This document shows positions 27,274 through 36,043 of a stretch of 64,000 bases of DNA, piece by piece. Within the stretch, counting starts at the first letter, position 1; each line of letters begins with the position of its first letter. Below the pieces are notes generated by a model. It was not told the DNA's origin. It saw only the letters and a list, made by a program, of their open reading frames with translations, and did not search any database. The translations under genes were made by a program, and so were the position numbers. The DNA is from Chitinophagaceae bacterium (GTDB taxonomy: Bacteria > Bacteroidota > Bacteroidia > Chitinophagales > Chitinophagaceae), in contig JALHRP010000001.1 of NCBI GenBank assembly GCA_022841365.1, forward strand, positions 135,732 through 199,731, given 5' to 3'.

Positions 27274-28401
27274 TTACTTCACCATCCTTCCCTTCCATTC
27301 ATAACTCCCAAACTTCCCCAACCAACCTGCAATCACCGTGTATAAAATATGAAAAGGTTGAGCCAATGGAAACCATAGCAATAAGTTTGCTTTTCCAAAA
27401 AAAGTTGCTACAGGCATTAAAAATATAAGCTCAACAATTGTTTTCAACAATAAACTTCCTGCAAGCAGAATCCATAAACTGCTGTTGAATATACCTCCAA
27501 TAAAAAGTACAAGCAGAAATACATTCAACAGGTACACCAACAACAATACCCAAAAGATGCGTTTGTCATTATACTGATCTGCTTTGCTGGCCCAGCGAAT
27601 ACGCTGACGGAAAAACGCTGCAATCGTTTCAACAGGGTTGGTCAATACAATACTATCAGCAGTTTTACAGTAATGAACTTGTGTTGGAAACTGATTGTAC
27701 AATTTATGCATGAGCATCATATCATCGCCGCTGGCAATATGGTCTACATCTTTAAAGCCATTTACGTTGTAGAATGCTTCTTTACTGTAACAGAGATTGG
27801 CACCATTGCACATGCTGTGAAAGCCTGCCCCAACAGAAGCAGCAGTAATTCCCTGAAGGGTTAAAAAATCCAGCGATTGAAATAGTTTTATGAAACTGTT
27901 TTCTTCTTTCATGGCAACCGGTGCAGCAACAAATACGGTTGCTTGCTGTTGAATGATGAATGAAAAGTTGCGTAGCCAGCTAGCAGGTACAACACAATCC
28001 GCATCTGTTGTTACAATAAAATTACCTGTCGCTTTTTCTACACCCAGTTCAATCGCTTTCTTTTTATAGGAGTTGATTTTTTCTTTCAGGACCTCTTTTA
28101 ACTCAACCACTTTAACTCCGGTAAATTGTTTTGCAGCAGTAACCGTTCCGTCTTCACTAAAGTCATCAATCAAAATCACTTCAAACAAATGTGATGGATA
28201 ATTTAATTGTTGAATTGATTTCAGACAGTCTTTGATATTCTTTTCTTCGTTTCTTGCAGGAATTAAAATGCTGAAGGTGGTTGTCGGCTGAAATGTATCA
28301 GGAATTTGTAATAATGTTTGCTTACTCCACCAGTAACGATAGAACAATAACAAAACGGCATACGGAACAAATAAAAGAAATGTAAGGAGCAGCCAAAGCA
28401 T
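27274..28401 (-). CDS. Membrane glycosyltransferase, GT2 family
   Basis: Start at the ATG before LWLLLTFLLF gives 375 residues. An open frame continues further upstream, but it runs through a repeat unit and is not credible as protein. An N-terminal membrane helix precedes a GT-A domain with FSILIPARNEE, a LIDDFSEDGT segment, TTDADCVVP (metal-binding DxD type), GDDMML and RQRIRW (QxxRW type). Three further helices follow. The layout is that of processive or polyprenol-linked GT2 enzymes that add sugars at the inner membrane. The acceptor is unknown. It lies just downstream of the alpha/beta hydrolase gene on the same strand. Confidence 0.85.
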   Translation of the reverse strand: MLWLLLTFLLFVPYAVLLLFYRYWWSKQTLLQIPDTFQPTTTFSILIPARNEEKNIKDCLKSIQQLNYPSHLFEVILIDDFSEDGTVTAAKQFTGVKVVELKEVLKEKINSYKKKAIELGVEKATGNFIVTTDADCVVPASWLRNFSFIIQQQATVFVAAPVAMKEENSFIKLFQSLDFLTLQGITAASVGAGFHSMCNGANLCYSKEAFYNVNGFKDVDHIASGDDMMLMHKLYNQFPTQVHYCKTADSIVLTNPVETIAAFFRQRIRWASKADQYNDKRIFWVLLLVYLLNVFLLVLFIGGIFNSSLWILLAGSLLLKTIVELIFLMPVATFFGKANLLLWFPLAQPFHILYTVIAGWLGKFGSYEWKGRMVK

Positions 28402-28459
28402 GACTGCAAAATAACAATGCTGGGTGTAAAAGGAAAGTTTATCTAAAAATTCGGAGTGA

Positions 28460-29302
28460 TTAAGCCCCATCTCCTTCGGAGAGGGGGTTTGGGAGTGAGG
28501 TGAGCAACGAAATAATGAAAGACACCTGTTTTTCCCTGAGTAACTGATGACCTGCAGGGAGTACATCAACTGTTACAAATTTTTCTGCGCCTTTTTGAAA
28601 AGAATAACCATGTTTTGCAAGTATCACCCGGTCGTAATTGCCAAAAACCAGATGAACCGGAATTTGATGTGCAGTAATAAGGTGTTTAATTCGATGCAGA
28701 TTGGGTCTGAACTTTCGCATGGTGGTCCAGATACGGTAGAGATCCGTCCTCATTTTTTCATCATCAATATAATAATGAACAAACTTGGCAACACTGGGGT
28801 TGATCCATTTTACACGTTTGAGCATATCAACAATAAAACCAAACCATTGGGGATGGCGCATGGTGTATTTAAACAGTGCATTACCCGGCCGTGTTTGTGT
28901 TGCCAGTTTATACCAGCTGTTTACTTTTAATCCATCCGGTGCAAGTAATACAGCCGATACAATTTTTTCAGGAATACGTTCAAGCAAACTCAACACAACC
29001 CTGCCACCCATACTGTAACCGAGCAATTGTATGGAGCGGTTGTTGAAATCAGGGACGATCTGTTCCAATAATCCAATCATATCCTTTACAGGAAAAGTGA
29101 GTCGGTTGTTCCAGTTTGTTTTTCCATGCCAGGGAAGATCAATCGCATATACGGTATAATCATTCTGCAGATCATCTTCAAGAAACGAAAATGTATCTGC
29201 ATCTTCTCCAAATCCATGCAGACAAACGAGAACACTGTTGCCATTGCCGCATGTGAGATAAGAAAATTCTGAATGCTGATATGTGATGTATTTCCGTTCC
29301 AT
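28460..29302 (-). CDS. Alpha/beta hydrolase
   Basis: A 280-residue cytoplasmic alpha/beta hydrolase. The oxyanion region is VCLHGFGEDADTF, the nucleophile elbow is LGYSMGGR (Ser97), and the acid and His lie in VFGNYDRVI and PAGHQLL near the C-terminus. The overall look is of a BioH/MenH-like or carboxylesterase-type enzyme, and the substrate is unknown. The last 13 residues (TSLPNPLSEGDGA) and the stop codon are encoded by a palindromic repeat unit, so the original C-terminus was probably shorter. Confidence 0.85.
   Translation of the reverse strand: MERKYITYQHSEFSYLTCGNGNSVLVCLHGFGEDADTFSFLEDDLQNDYTVYAIDLPWHGKTNWNNRLTFPVKDMIGLLEQIVPDFNNRSIQLLGYSMGGRVVLSLLERIPEKIVSAVLLAPDGLKVNSWYKLATQTRPGNALFKYTMRHPQWFGFIVDMLKRVKWINPSVAKFVHYYIDDEKMRTDLYRIWTTMRKFRPNLHRIKHLITAHQIPVHLVFGNYDRVILAKHGYSFQKGAEKFVTVDVLPAGHQLLREKQVSFIISLLTSLPNPLSEGDGA
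28464..28502 (-). repeat. Intergenic palindromic unit (copy b) inside a gene's 3' end
   Basis: On the minus strand it reads ACCTCACTCCC, AACCCCC, then CTCTCC-GAA-GGAGAtGGGG. The stem CTCCTTCGGAG is central. It supplies the last 13 codons of the alpha/beta hydrolase gene. Confidence 0.6.
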
Positions 29303-29327
29303 TGTTGCTAATCTAAATTAAATTATT

Positions 29328-29352
29328 GCCGGAAAGTCGGGAAGCCGGAAAG
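29328..29352. repeat. 8-bp tandem repeat
   Basis: Three 8-base units GCCGGAAA, GTCGGGAA, GCCGGAAA lie in the gap between the divergent hydrolase and lysozyme genes. Confidence 0.6.
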
Positions 29353-29427
29353 AATATATCAATTGAAGAAGAAAACCTGCCACTATTTTATTTTTCCGAC
29401 ATAGATGCCAAATTACTTGGCCCGCCA

Positions 29428-29449
29428 TGGTCGGTGTCCTCACCGACCA
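29428..29449. repeat. Perfect 9-bp inverted repeat
   Basis: TGGTCGGTG and CACCGACCA are separated by TCCT, making a strong hairpin without a T-run, in the gap between divergent genes. It could be a dispersed palindrome or an operator. Confidence 0.55.
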
Positions 29450-29552
29450 CAGTTACTAGTTTTAGAAACATCATCCTTTTTGAACAGCACATTATAATCG
29501 CTAAATTAAAATTAAATGTGCCTATGAATTATTAATTGCAGTTACATGAATT

Positions 29553-29560
29553 TAGATTTG
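29553..29560 (+). promoter_or_regulatory. Possible -7 box of lysozyme gene
   Basis: TAGATTTG fits TAnnTTTG exactly. It lies after the first possible ATG (29546) and ten bases before the second (29570), so transcription from it would exclude the first start. No good TTTG box was found 19-21 bases upstream. Confidence 0.35.
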
Positions 29561-29569
29561 CACACATTT

Positions 29570-30340
29570 ATGGCCCGACGTAAACATAAACCTTCCTATT
29601 ATCTTCCTTGGGTGATCATTGCACTGGTATTGGCAGCCGGCGCTTTTTTATATGGCCGTAACTGGTGGCTTGAGCGTGAAGCAGGCCGCATCCGTTATAA
29701 AGAGTTTGGTATTGCAATACCTGCCAATTACAATGTGCATGGTATTGATGTGAGTAAATATCAGCAACTGATCAACTGGGATGCAGTAAAAGCCATGAAC
29801 GTGCAGAATACCCGTATTAATTTTGCATTTATCAAAGCAACGGAGGGCAATGATCACCGTGATTTTTATTTTAAACGTAACTGGCGAAAAGCAAAAGAAG
29901 CCGGAGTGGTTCGTGGTGCTTATCATTTTTTTATTCCATCAAAAGACGGAACCGTGCAGGCACGCAACTTTATTCAAACGGTACAGCTTCAACCCGGCGA
30001 TTTGCCACCCGTGGTGGATGTGGAACAAATTAACGGAACAAGTAAAGCCATTTTGCAGCAACGTGTAAAAGCATTTGTTTATGCAGTTGAACTGGCTTAT
30101 GGTGTAAAACCAATCATTTATACCAATGCCGATTTTTATAAAGCATATTTAAGTAATGTGTTTGATGATTATCCTCTTTGGGTTGCACATTATCTTCGAC
30201 CGGTTGAACCACGTATTAACAGAGACTGGCATTTCTGGCAACACAGTGAAAGCGGCCATGTAAATGGCATAAATGGTAAAGTTGATTTTAATGTGTTTAA
30301 CGGCGACAGTACAGAGTTTGCTAAACTGCTGTTGAAATAA
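29570..30340 (+). CDS. GH25 lysozyme-like muramidase
   Basis: A 256-residue protein with one N-terminal signal anchor (SYYLPWVIIALVLAAGAFLY) after a basic ARRKHK stretch. The GH25 barrel shows GIDVSKYQ, FAFIKATEGNDHRD, GAYHFFIP, PPVVDVEQ (catalytic Asp and Glu), IIYTNADFY and WHFWQHS. It should cleave the glycan strand of peptidoglycan from the periplasmic face of the inner membrane. An in-frame ATG at 29546 would add eight residues; the later ATG is preferred because a TAnnTTTG box lies between them. Confidence 0.9.
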   Translation: MARRKHKPSYYLPWVIIALVLAAGAFLYGRNWWLEREAGRIRYKEFGIAIPANYNVHGIDVSKYQQLINWDAVKAMNVQNTRINFAFIKATEGNDHRDFYFKRNWRKAKEAGVVRGAYHFFIPSKDGTVQARNFIQTVQLQPGDLPPVVDVEQINGTSKAILQQRVKAFVYAVELAYGVKPIIYTNADFYKAYLSNVFDDYPLWVAHYLRPVEPRINRDWHFWQHSESGHVNGINGKVDFNVFNGDSTEFAKLLLK

Positions 30341-30363
30341 TTACATTTGTAAAAATCATTTAA

Positions 30364-30825
30364 ATGAAAAAATGCTTACTTATTACAATGCTGTTGTTTG
30401 TTGCAAACCTGTTAATGGCACAAAACAAAACAGCAACCGGTACAGATTATAAAACAGCCATTGGTGTAAAAATATGGGATGGTGCCGGTCTTTCACTTAA
30501 AACATTCATCTCAGAAAAAACGGCGCTGGAGTTTGTTGGATTTTTTAACCGCAATGGTACACGTATTACAGGCCTGTACGAAATACATGGTTTGTTGAAT
30601 ACAGAAGGAAATCTGAGATGGTATGCAGGATTTGGTGCACATGCAAGTTTGTATAAGCTTGCAAAAGGTGGCGGTATTGACGGCGTTGCCGGACTTGATT
30701 TTAAGTTTAATAATTTGCCATTGAATATTGCACTCGACTGGCAGCCCAGCTTTGAGTTTGGTGTAGGAACGCTCAATGGCTTTCAGGGAAACTGGGGCGG
30801 GCTTGCAGTAAGATATACTTTGTAA
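30364..30825 (+). CDS. Small secreted beta-barrel-like protein
   Basis: A 153-residue protein with a signal peptide ending at LLMAQ (residue 19). The mature part has short alternating strands (AIGVKIWDGAGLSLKTF, ALEFVGFFNRNG, LRWYAGFGAHASLY, VAGLDFKFNNLPL, NIALDWQPSFEF, WGGLAVRYTL) ending in an aromatic-rich last strand, as in small outer-membrane barrels. It follows the lysozyme gene by 23 bases and is closed by a terminator. The function is unknown. Confidence 0.7.
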   Translation: MKKCLLITMLLFVANLLMAQNKTATGTDYKTAIGVKIWDGAGLSLKTFISEKTALEFVGFFNRNGTRITGLYEIHGLLNTEGNLRWYAGFGAHASLYKLAKGGGIDGVAGLDFKFNNLPLNIALDWQPSFEFGVGTLNGFQGNWGGLAVRYTL

Positions 30826-30839
30826 AAACAATTTTCACG

Positions 30840-30872
30840 AAAAGCTGTTGTACTTAGTGCAACGGCTTTTTT
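30840..30872 (+). terminator. Intrinsic terminator
   Basis: An 11-bp stem AAAAGCTGTTG/CAACGGCTTTT (one G-T pair) with a 9-base loop and a T-run, 15 bases after the small barrel-like gene. Confidence 0.85.
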
Positions 30873-30930
30873 GTTGCTGCAACATTGTACTTTCGTATAC
30901 CTGTTGTACACATCTTTAAACAATCAGCTC

Positions 30931-31158
30931 ATGAGTGGTATTGAACCGGAAGCACAGGAATTTTTAAAACGGGTCATGCAAACTGTTTCAACAGGTATGT
31001 TGTTTCTGCTTTTGCACATGACTTTTGGCTTGTATTTTAACTGGGCTTTTTTTGAAGGGACTCCCCGCATCGGCAATATCATTTACTACATTGTCTTTCT
31101 CGCTTCACTTGCAGGCCTTATTTATTTCTATTACCGGTTGTGGAAAGGTAAACTCTGA
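30931..31158 (+). CDS. Small two-helix membrane protein
   Basis: The ATG before SGIEPEAQEFLKRV gives 75 residues; an upstream TTG lies within the terminator hairpin and is unlikely. After an amphipathic start there are two hydrophobic segments (GMLFLLLHMTFGLYFNWAF and IIYYIVFLASLAGLIYFYY). I do not recognise the family. It converges on the sulfatase-like gene with 5 bases between stops. Confidence 0.6.
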   Translation: MSGIEPEAQEFLKRVMQTVSTGMLFLLLHMTFGLYFNWAFFEGTPRIGNIIYYIVFLASLAGLIYFYYRLWKGKL

Positions 31159-31163
31159 CCGGT

Positions 31164-32681
31164 TTATTTTAAGTGAATATAAAATGTCTGCTCCGGTAAC
31201 ATGGGTAACTGCTGCCCGAAATATTTATTTACAATCACTCTCAAACTGTTTACATTGCTCATGCTGTCGTACACAAGTTTATAATCCGTATCTGAAAAAT
31301 AGATAGCCGAGTAGTTACTGAAAGCATCCTGTTTTCTTGTGGGATCCAGATCTGAAATGCCGTGATCACTCTGGAGCAAAATCACCTGATTGCTTTTTTT
31401 CTGCTGAAGGCTGTTAATGATTTTTAGCAGCTCTTTGTTGGCATATTGAATATAGGCTGCAAATTTTTTCCTGTCGGTGATCATTGAATCTGTAAACACT
31501 TCTTCATCGGGATAAGGCTTTCCCTGTTCGTTGTAAAAATAGGGGTAGTGCGGAAAGCTCAGGTGCAGATAAATAAATCGAGGCTGTCCTGTTTGTTGTG
31601 GTTTGATGTTGAGAATAGAATCGGTAATATTTTTTGAATAGGTCTTTAAAGGGGAATAATGTGCTTTTAGTTTTTTTCTAAGCGCTTCTTTTTTATCTGC
31701 AAACCAGTGAAAGCGGATGTCTTTGATGAAATAGTTTGCGAAGCTGTATTTGAATATGAGTTCATCAGGTTCGTTATTCAAAAAATATTCTTTCCTGTAA
31801 GCCGGCTGATCTGTGATATCAAAAATGGATAAATTGATGAACTGGTAGTTATACTGCTGCAGTAAATGAAAGAATGGGGCCTGTTTTACTTCGTTCATTG
31901 CACGGTTAAAATCTTTTGCCGTTACACTGCTTTCGTTTTGCAGCCAGGAAACAGGATGCAGTTGAAATGTGCTGAGCATGGAAAAAGCCGTACGGTTGTA
32001 ATTACTTTTTGATTGACTGATCAATCTGAACCCTTTTGATGTAAGTGAATCATCAAAAGCTGAATTGTTGCTTTGCAGCATTTCTGCCTGATAGGTGGTG
32101 GAAGGATAGCAGTCAGGAACAATAAAATAAATATCGGGCAGCTTGCCTTTAAGTGAATCAAAAGGCACAACCTGCTTTATTTCTGCAGTTGTTTGATATG
32201 GCTGATTGTTTTTTGTAAACAGTTGTACAACTTCAATGCTGCAGATAAGCAGTAAAAATATATTCAGATAACGGACAAGCCCGTTTACCTGCGTGTTTCT
32301 TTTTACAAACAGGTATAATAACAGGTATGCAAGAGCGATGAGCGGCAGCAATACTTTATAATGAGAAAACCAATGAAGGCTTTTTGTGTTTTGCAGAAAC
32401 TCTCTAAAGTCGCCAAAAAAAAGATAGCCAAATCCTAAACAGGTTGTAAGCGCAGCAGCTTTTTGAAATGATGTTATAAGAGGTTTAAGCAATAAAGCAC
32501 CTGCAGCTAAGACAACTGTTACAAGCAGCCAGCTTTTTATTACTAAACCGGTAGTAAGAAAACCTTCATACAGATTGTATTTAAACGCAATAAAAAAAAC
32601 CGGCAAAAGAAACAGATGCAGCGGACGATTGCTTATAAACGAAGCAGCTCCCTGCAGTAAAGGTTGGACTGTTTTTTTCAT
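31164..32681 (-). CDS. Sulfatase/alkaline-phosphatase-superfamily membrane protein
   Basis: Start at the ATG before KKTVQPLL gives 505 residues; a GTG five codons upstream is an alternative. Four to five membrane helices (up to about residue 165) precede a periplasmic domain with the metal-binding start PDIYFIVPDCYPS and end QSDHGISDLD, typical of the alkaline-phosphatase/sulfatase fold. The usual Cys/Ser formylglycine motif is absent; a Thr/Ser near the STTYQAE segment may be the nucleophile, as in phosphoglycerol- or phosphoethanolamine-transferase-like proteins. It may modify a surface glycan or lipid. It follows the prohibitin-like gene on the same strand. Confidence 0.72.
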   Translation of the reverse strand: MKKTVQPLLQGAASFISNRPLHLFLLPVFFIAFKYNLYEGFLTTGLVIKSWLLVTVVLAAGALLLKPLITSFQKAAALTTCLGFGYLFFGDFREFLQNTKSLHWFSHYKVLLPLIALAYLLLYLFVKRNTQVNGLVRYLNIFLLLICSIEVVQLFTKNNQPYQTTAEIKQVVPFDSLKGKLPDIYFIVPDCYPSTTYQAEMLQSNNSAFDDSLTSKGFRLISQSKSNYNRTAFSMLSTFQLHPVSWLQNESSVTAKDFNRAMNEVKQAPFFHLLQQYNYQFINLSIFDITDQPAYRKEYFLNNEPDELIFKYSFANYFIKDIRFHWFADKKEALRKKLKAHYSPLKTYSKNITDSILNIKPQQTGQPRFIYLHLSFPHYPYFYNEQGKPYPDEEVFTDSMITDRKKFAAYIQYANKELLKIINSLQQKKSNQVILLQSDHGISDLDPTRKQDAFSNYSAIYFSDTDYKLVYDSMSNVNSLRVIVNKYFGQQLPMLPEQTFYIHLK

Positions 32682-32699
32682 TACTTGTTCCGGCACTGT

Positions 32700-33608
32700 T
32701 TATTTATCGCCCGGATTGAGAATTACCGGTGTATTTCCTTTGCCCATGATAATAATTTTTGCGTTTTGCGATTTACTCAATTCCAGCTGGGCTTTAATGC
32801 TTTCATATTGCAACTGCCGGTCTGTTAAACTTTCGCTGATGATGCGCTGATAATCTGAAATACCCTGCGCTTCTACCCGTTTACGCTCAGCTTCCTGTTT
32901 TTCTTTTTGTAAAACAAACTGCATTTTCTGTGCATCCTGTTCTGCATTAATCTTTTGTTCAATGGTGGCTTTTACACTGGCAGGCAATGTAATATTCCGC
33001 ACCAGTAAATTTTCGAGCAACAGTCCTCTTTTTTTAAAGTCTTCTTCAATGTTTTTAAAAATGCGTTGCTGAAATTCGTCACGTTTGGTGGAGTAAAGTG
33101 CAACCGCATCATAGTAAACTGCATTGTCTCTGATGCGTGTACGGGTAAGCGGCCGCACAATTTTATCTTCAAAATCTTCACCCGTTTGTGCCAGCAAGCG
33201 AGGTGCTTCACTTGGCACTACCCGGTATAATACAGAGAGATCAATTGTTACTTCCAGTCCGTCGGCTGTTAATACACGTATTGCATCATCACCTGCTTTT
33301 TCACCTTCATCATGCACACCGCTCATGGTGTAATTTTTTGTTTTGATATCCATTTTAATCACATCAACCAATGGATTCACAAAGTTTAAACCACTTTGTA
33401 AAATGCGGTTCTGTACTTTACCAAACAGTTTCTGTATACCCACCTGTCCTGCATCAATCTGTACAATACAAGATGTAAGAGCGCCAATAATAATCACAAC
33501 AAATCCAACGGTGCGGATGAGTTTTGCATAGCGTTGAACGGGGCCTTCTGTTTTGGCAACTGCAAACCCAACGGCTATAGCAAGCACTCCGAGAATGATG
33601 AGGAACAT
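32700..33608 (-). CDS. Prohibitin/SPFH family membrane protein
   Basis: A 302-residue band-7 protein. Two hydrophobic stretches (about 2-17 and 34-48) are followed by an SPFH domain (IDAGQVGIQKLFGKV, GLNFVNPLVDV, LTADGLEVTIDLSVLYRV) and a long charged coiled coil (about 210-285, KINAEQDAQKMQFVLQKEK). It should form large ring-like oligomers at the inner membrane, linked in other bacteria to FtsH-type proteases and membrane domains. It lies 18 bases before the sulfatase-like gene. Confidence 0.9.
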   Translation of the reverse strand: MFLIILGVLAIAVGFAVAKTEGPVQRYAKLIRTVGFVVIIIGALTSCIVQIDAGQVGIQKLFGKVQNRILQSGLNFVNPLVDVIKMDIKTKNYTMSGVHDEGEKAGDDAIRVLTADGLEVTIDLSVLYRVVPSEAPRLLAQTGEDFEDKIVRPLTRTRIRDNAVYYDAVALYSTKRDEFQQRIFKNIEEDFKKRGLLLENLLVRNITLPASVKATIEQKINAEQDAQKMQFVLQKEKQEAERKRVEAQGISDYQRIISESLTDRQLQYESIKAQLELSKSQNAKIIIMGKGNTPVILNPGDK

Positions 33609-33697
33609 GATATTTAAGTTTATTAGTTGATTGTTTGTGATCCCATCTGCTTCAACTGATGGGTAATAATCATCTTTATATTTTCATCAGACAAAAT

Positions 33698-34123
33698 CTA
33701 ACTGCTGTGATCTGCCACAATTACCCATTGCCCTTTGATCTTTTTAAACAGTAAGGTATAATGACCATTTGCATCACCCGCTTTTTCTCTTGTTAAATGC
33801 CATTTGCCAATTACATAATAAGCATCGGGTGCAAGTCTGCTTACTTTTAAAATGGTAAACTTTAATTCGCCCATGGCATCCATATCAGGGTAGCCCTTGC
33901 GGTAGTTGGCGAGTGTTTGATCGTAGCCGTATGTTACACCGCTTTTGCCGATAAACATCAACGAATCGTTTTTCCAGTAGCCGCTCATAAAACCGTTCAG
34001 ATCGCCACAGTTCCATGATTGCGTTTGTTTTTCCAGTATAGCCAGTATTTGTTTTTCGTCTTTTGATTGAGCAGCTGCATGAGTTGCTGCAAACAGGAGA
34101 GAGCAGAGGAGGAACTTTTTCAT
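33698..34123 (-). CDS. Secreted DUF4440/NTF2-like protein
   Basis: A 141-residue protein with a signal peptide ending at HAAAQ (residue 19). The rest is a single NTF2-like cone fold: AILEKQTQSWNCGDLNGFMSGYWKND, then SGVTYGYDQTLANYRKGYPD, then VIGKWHLTRE and a closing GQWVIVADHSS strand. This is the SgcJ/DUF4440 group. It probably binds a small molecule; no catalytic role can be given. A hairpin terminator lies in the gap on its upstream side and belongs to the preceding gene. Confidence 0.8.
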   Translation of the reverse strand: MKKFLLCSLLFAATHAAAQSKDEKQILAILEKQTQSWNCGDLNGFMSGYWKNDSLMFIGKSGVTYGYDQTLANYRKGYPDMDAMGELKFTILKVSRLAPDAYYVIGKWHLTREKAGDANGHYTLLFKKIKGQWVIVADHSS

Positions 34124-34160
34124 TGGTTGAAATTACAGGAAATCAAAAACAAAGGAGAAA

Positions 34161-34192
34161 AAGAAAGCGGCTAAATGAGCCGCTTTCTTTCA
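34161..34192 (-). terminator. Terminator downstream of TIM-barrel gene
   Basis: A near-perfect 12-bp stem AAGAAAGCGGCT/AGCCGCTTTCTT with a short loop lies directly after the stop codon at 34195. T-rich ends on both strands allow it to work in both directions. Confidence 0.8.
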
Positions 34193-34194
34193 TA

Positions 34195-35088
34195 TTAATC
34201 ATTTCCCCAGTTTTGCTTTTTCATATAGGCAATACTTTTCTTAATACATTCTTCTTCGGGCATTGTATACGCCTCCTGCTCTACAAAGGCATATTTTAAA
34301 CCTGCATGTTTCCTGTGTTCAAAAATTTTACTGAAGTTGATGCTGCCGTCACCAACCTGTGTGCTTTCTTTTTTGCCATCTTTATTAACGGTCATATCTT
34401 TTACATGCCACATGGAAAAACGACCGGGATATTTGTTAAACCATTCCACTGCATCTTCATTCATAAAAGATGACCAATAGATATCCAGTTCAAAATCAAC
34501 CATGGCCGGATCAGTACCATCTAACAGTGTTTGCATAAATGATTTCCCATTATCCATTTTGTTGAATTCAAAATCATGATTATGATAAGCCAGTTTCATG
34601 CCTGCTGCTTTGGTAAGCTCTGCTGCTTTATTCACGAGCTCAACCAGTTTAGGCAAAGTATCTGCACCACGTTGTGTGGGGTCTAACCAGGGAACGGTTG
34701 CATATTTATTCCCCATTGTGGCGGCGGCTTCTAATGCTTTCTTCCAAAAGTCCAGATTGCCGGTAGATAATACCTGTCCGAAATTGTAATGACCACTTGG
34801 CGCAGTTAATGCCAATCCATCAAACATGGCTCTGAACTCTTTTGGCGATTTACCAAAGAAACCGGTTCCATCAAATCCGAACAATTCAATTTGAGAATAC
34901 CCGGCTTTAGCAACATAATTTAATGTGGCTGACAGATTCTTTGCTACATCGTTCCGAACTGTGTAAAGCTGAATACCATATTTTTTTGTACCGGCTGTTG
35001 CACATGAAAGTAATGGCAAGCCGCTAAGGGTAAGACCTGCTGTAACTGCCGCCGATGTTTTTAAAAAATCTCTGCGATTGTATGCCAT
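34195..35088 (-). CDS. Tat-exported sugar isomerase/epimerase-like TIM barrel
   Basis: A 297-residue protein with a Tat signal (YNRRDFLKTSAA) and a possible lipobox (LLSC), so it is periplasmic. The xylose-isomerase-like barrel shows IELFGF, LAYHNHDFEF, MVDFELDIYW, MWHVKDM and AFVEQEAY, giving the usual Glu, Asp, His and Glu metal ligands. It is the last gene of the minus-strand arm of the oxidation-first locus, after the GMC and subunit-3 genes. It may act on 3-keto sugars or related keto-intermediates in the periplasm (inference); the family itself does not fix the substrate. Confidence 0.85.
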   Translation of the reverse strand: MAYNRRDFLKTSAAVTAGLTLSGLPLLSCATAGTKKYGIQLYTVRNDVAKNLSATLNYVAKAGYSQIELFGFDGTGFFGKSPKEFRAMFDGLALTAPSGHYNFGQVLSTGNLDFWKKALEAAATMGNKYATVPWLDPTQRGADTLPKLVELVNKAAELTKAAGMKLAYHNHDFEFNKMDNGKSFMQTLLDGTDPAMVDFELDIYWSSFMNEDAVEWFNKYPGRFSMWHVKDMTVNKDGKKESTQVGDGSINFSKIFEHRKHAGLKYAFVEQEAYTMPEEECIKKSIAYMKKQNWGND

Positions 35089-35193
35089 AATGATTGATGT
35101 TGCATTCCGTGTAATGCCCTCATCACACGGAGTTGTATGGATGAATGTTCGTGCATCGTTCGAGGGCGTGTGATGACGAAATGATCGTTTACT

Positions 35194-35832
35194 TTATTCT
35201 GCCCAGGCTTTATCACCTTTGTTATACGCTAAATTTCCATCGTACTTACCCGGCACGGGTATATGACGAAGTGTTTCTGTCATACCCGTTTTGGATGTAA
35301 AGAAACCGAGCAGTGTCAATTGCTTCATCATGGTATAATAATGACTGGGTGATTCCTGAAACTCTTTCTGATCTTTCCATGGAAGCGTACTGTTCTTTTT
35401 TTCATTTTCTTCACGCAATGGCTTGTCTGTTTCATCACGCTTTGTATTAAATGCTTTGGCTTCTGCTTCCAGACTTACCAAAAATGCTTTGCGTTGATCT
35501 GCACTGCAGTCCATAAAAGATTTGCTGTGCATTTTTTCGCAGGCTTTATCCAGTTCAGCAATGCCGTTCATAAATGCATCCTGTTGAGGCTGCGTGTAGC
35601 AATCGGTTACCATTACTTTCATCAACTCACCTACCTGTGCTGCTTTCGCACCGGGTGTTGTGGTAGCCGGGATAATGGTTTCTGCTACTTCATCCAGCAA
35701 CGAAATATGGGCAGCAGTAAAACCTGCATCAGCTTTTGCGCCGGTTTTGCAACCACTTAAAAAAAGTTCGCCACCAATAACTGCACCACCGGTAAGGAGT
35801 GCGATTTGTTTTAGAAGATCACGACGATTCAT
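35194..35832 (-). CDS. Gluconate 2-dehydrogenase subunit 3-like Tat lipoprotein
   Basis: A 212-residue protein with a Tat signal (NRRDLLKQIA) ending in a lipobox (LSGC, Cys28). The helical body carries the subunit-3 hallmarks SLLDEVAETIIPAT-TPGAKAAQVG and a TLLGFFTSKTGM segment. In GMC sugar dehydrogenases this small subunit carries the Tat signal and takes the FAD subunit with it to the periplasm. It follows the GMC gene at 36042 with about 200 bases between, including two palindromic repeats. Confidence 0.87.
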   Translation of the reverse strand: MNRRDLLKQIALLTGGAVIGGELFLSGCKTGAKADAGFTAAHISLLDEVAETIIPATTTPGAKAAQVGELMKVMVTDCYTQPQQDAFMNGIAELDKACEKMHSKSFMDCSADQRKAFLVSLEAEAKAFNTKRDETDKPLREENEKKNSTLPWKDQKEFQESPSHYYTMMKQLTLLGFFTSKTGMTETLRHIPVPGKYDGNLAYNKGDKAWAE

Positions 35833-35848
35833 ATAAATAAGTTTAAGT

Positions 35849-35886
35849 GGCCTCTCCCTCGTTCTCCCGAAGTTTCGGGAGAGGCC
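35849..35886. repeat. Intergenic palindromic unit (copy c)
   Basis: GGCCTCTCCC, then a TCTCCCGAA-GTT-TCGGGAGA stem and closing GAGGCC. It lies just upstream of the subunit-3 gene and is closely related to the unit at 42327. Confidence 0.65.
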
Positions 35887-36004
35887 ATGAGTTAAATTAA
35901 TTATTTAGCATTTGTATTTACACATTTCATCTGTTTCTGTTGTTTAACAAGCAATCTGTTTGTTATTTATCAATCTCTATTAAAAGTCAGCCTTTTGTAT
36001 TGAT

Positions 36005-36043
36005 GGCTTCCTCCTTTGGAGGAAGTCGGAAGGAGGCCGGCCT
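36005..36043. repeat. Intergenic palindromic unit (copy d)
   Basis: CTTCCTCC-TTT-GGAGGAAG followed by GGAAGGAGGCCGGCC. It ends at the stop codon of the GMC gene. Confidence 0.6.

Noticed and set aside
28402..28569. N-terminal extension of the GT2 glycosyltransferase
   Set aside because: The extra residues come from a palindromic repeat unit and the end of the hydrolase gene; the family starts at the membrane helix.
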